DNA of 5,364 bases from Thiotrichales bacterium HSG1 (GTDB taxonomy: Bacteria; Pseudomonadota; Gammaproteobacteria; Beggiatoales; Beggiatoaceae): the NCBI GenBank assembly GCA_030378125.1, contig JAUCGN010000125.1, positions 1-5,364 of the forward strand, read 5' to 3'. The notes beneath the pieces were generated by a model. The model was not told the origin of the DNA, searched no databases, and saw nothing but the letters and a program-made list of their open reading frames with translations. Shown piece by piece: positions 5,219 through 5,364 of the stretch; positions within the stretch are counted from its first letter, which is position 1; each line of letters starts with the position of its first letter. Both the position numbers and the translations under genes were made by a program.

Positions 5219-5364
5219 AGTCATAATATTATGAAATATTTCAAATACAATAAGTTACTATATAAATAGTTAAATTTAATATATATATAATTTATATTAT
5301 AAAATTACATAATTCCTTTACGCAACTTAGCATTGTAATTTTATACTTCAATTTTTACAGAAAT
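5199..5364 (+). mobile_element. End of a second insertion sequence or MITE (body lies to the right)
   Basis: It begins with the same 20 bases (TAGGACTTACGCATTGACAA) as the left IS end, here pointing into the window's right edge. After the 20 bases the sequence differs from the left copy, although both carry an ATAATATTAT-like stretch. This fits the opposite (3') end of the same IS, a related IS, or a non-autonomous derivative. The rest is very AT-rich, with no supported gene. On the minus strand only short frames are open, e.g. one stopping at 5343-5341. Confidence 0.6.

Overview
This is a low-GC, AT-rich bacterial segment read with the standard code (TGA acts as a stop). It looks like accessory or mobile DNA. 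The content is an IS end at each edge, a DUF4407 remnant, a formylglycine-generating-enzyme-like (FGE-like) protein, a flotillin-like protein, an orphan nuclease gene and several degenerate repeats. This mix is typical of repeat-laden genomes of large, filamentous or gliding bacteria such as Beggiatoa-type sulfur bacteria or cyanobacteria. I favour the former weakly. No rRNA, tRNA or housekeeping gene fixes the taxon.

Layout. Positions 1-127 are the end of an insertion sequence lying to the left, including the first 20 codons of its transposase on the minus strand. Its terminal repeat cuts straight into a DUF4407-type membrane/coiled-coil gene, of which only the C-terminal part (128-892) remains. 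Thirteen bases later comes an FGE-like protein with a C-terminal coiled coil (906-1682). It converges, with a 4-base overlap of stop codons, on a 570-residue SPFH/flotillin-like protein on the minus strand (1679-3391), which has its own sigma-70-type promoter.

The spacer 3392-3797 carries that promoter, a short gene-tail remnant, a roughly 185-base block of AATCCTG-type repeats with a 26-base inverted repeat, and a near-consensus promoter (TTGACA-18-TATAAT). This last promoter drives a 373-residue protein with DNA-binding-like N-terminal parts and a C-terminal DUF559/Vsr-like PD-(D/E)XK nuclease domain (3798-4919). Both the gene-tail remnant and the promoter -35 segment recur after the nuclease gene, so the gene sits between two degenerate direct repeats. 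A pair of ~50-base repeats follows. From 5199 a second IS end starts; it has the same 20-base terminal sequence, pointing the other way, with its body to the right.

How the parts relate. DUF4407 and the FGE-like protein are co-oriented and close enough for one transcript; both carry coiled coils and could be partners, but DUF4407 has lost its N-terminal membrane segments. The flotillin-like protein would organise a membrane scaffold. The nuclease gene looks like an independent cassette. Both edges of the window fall inside similar IS ends, so the window may be a whole contig broken at repeated elements.
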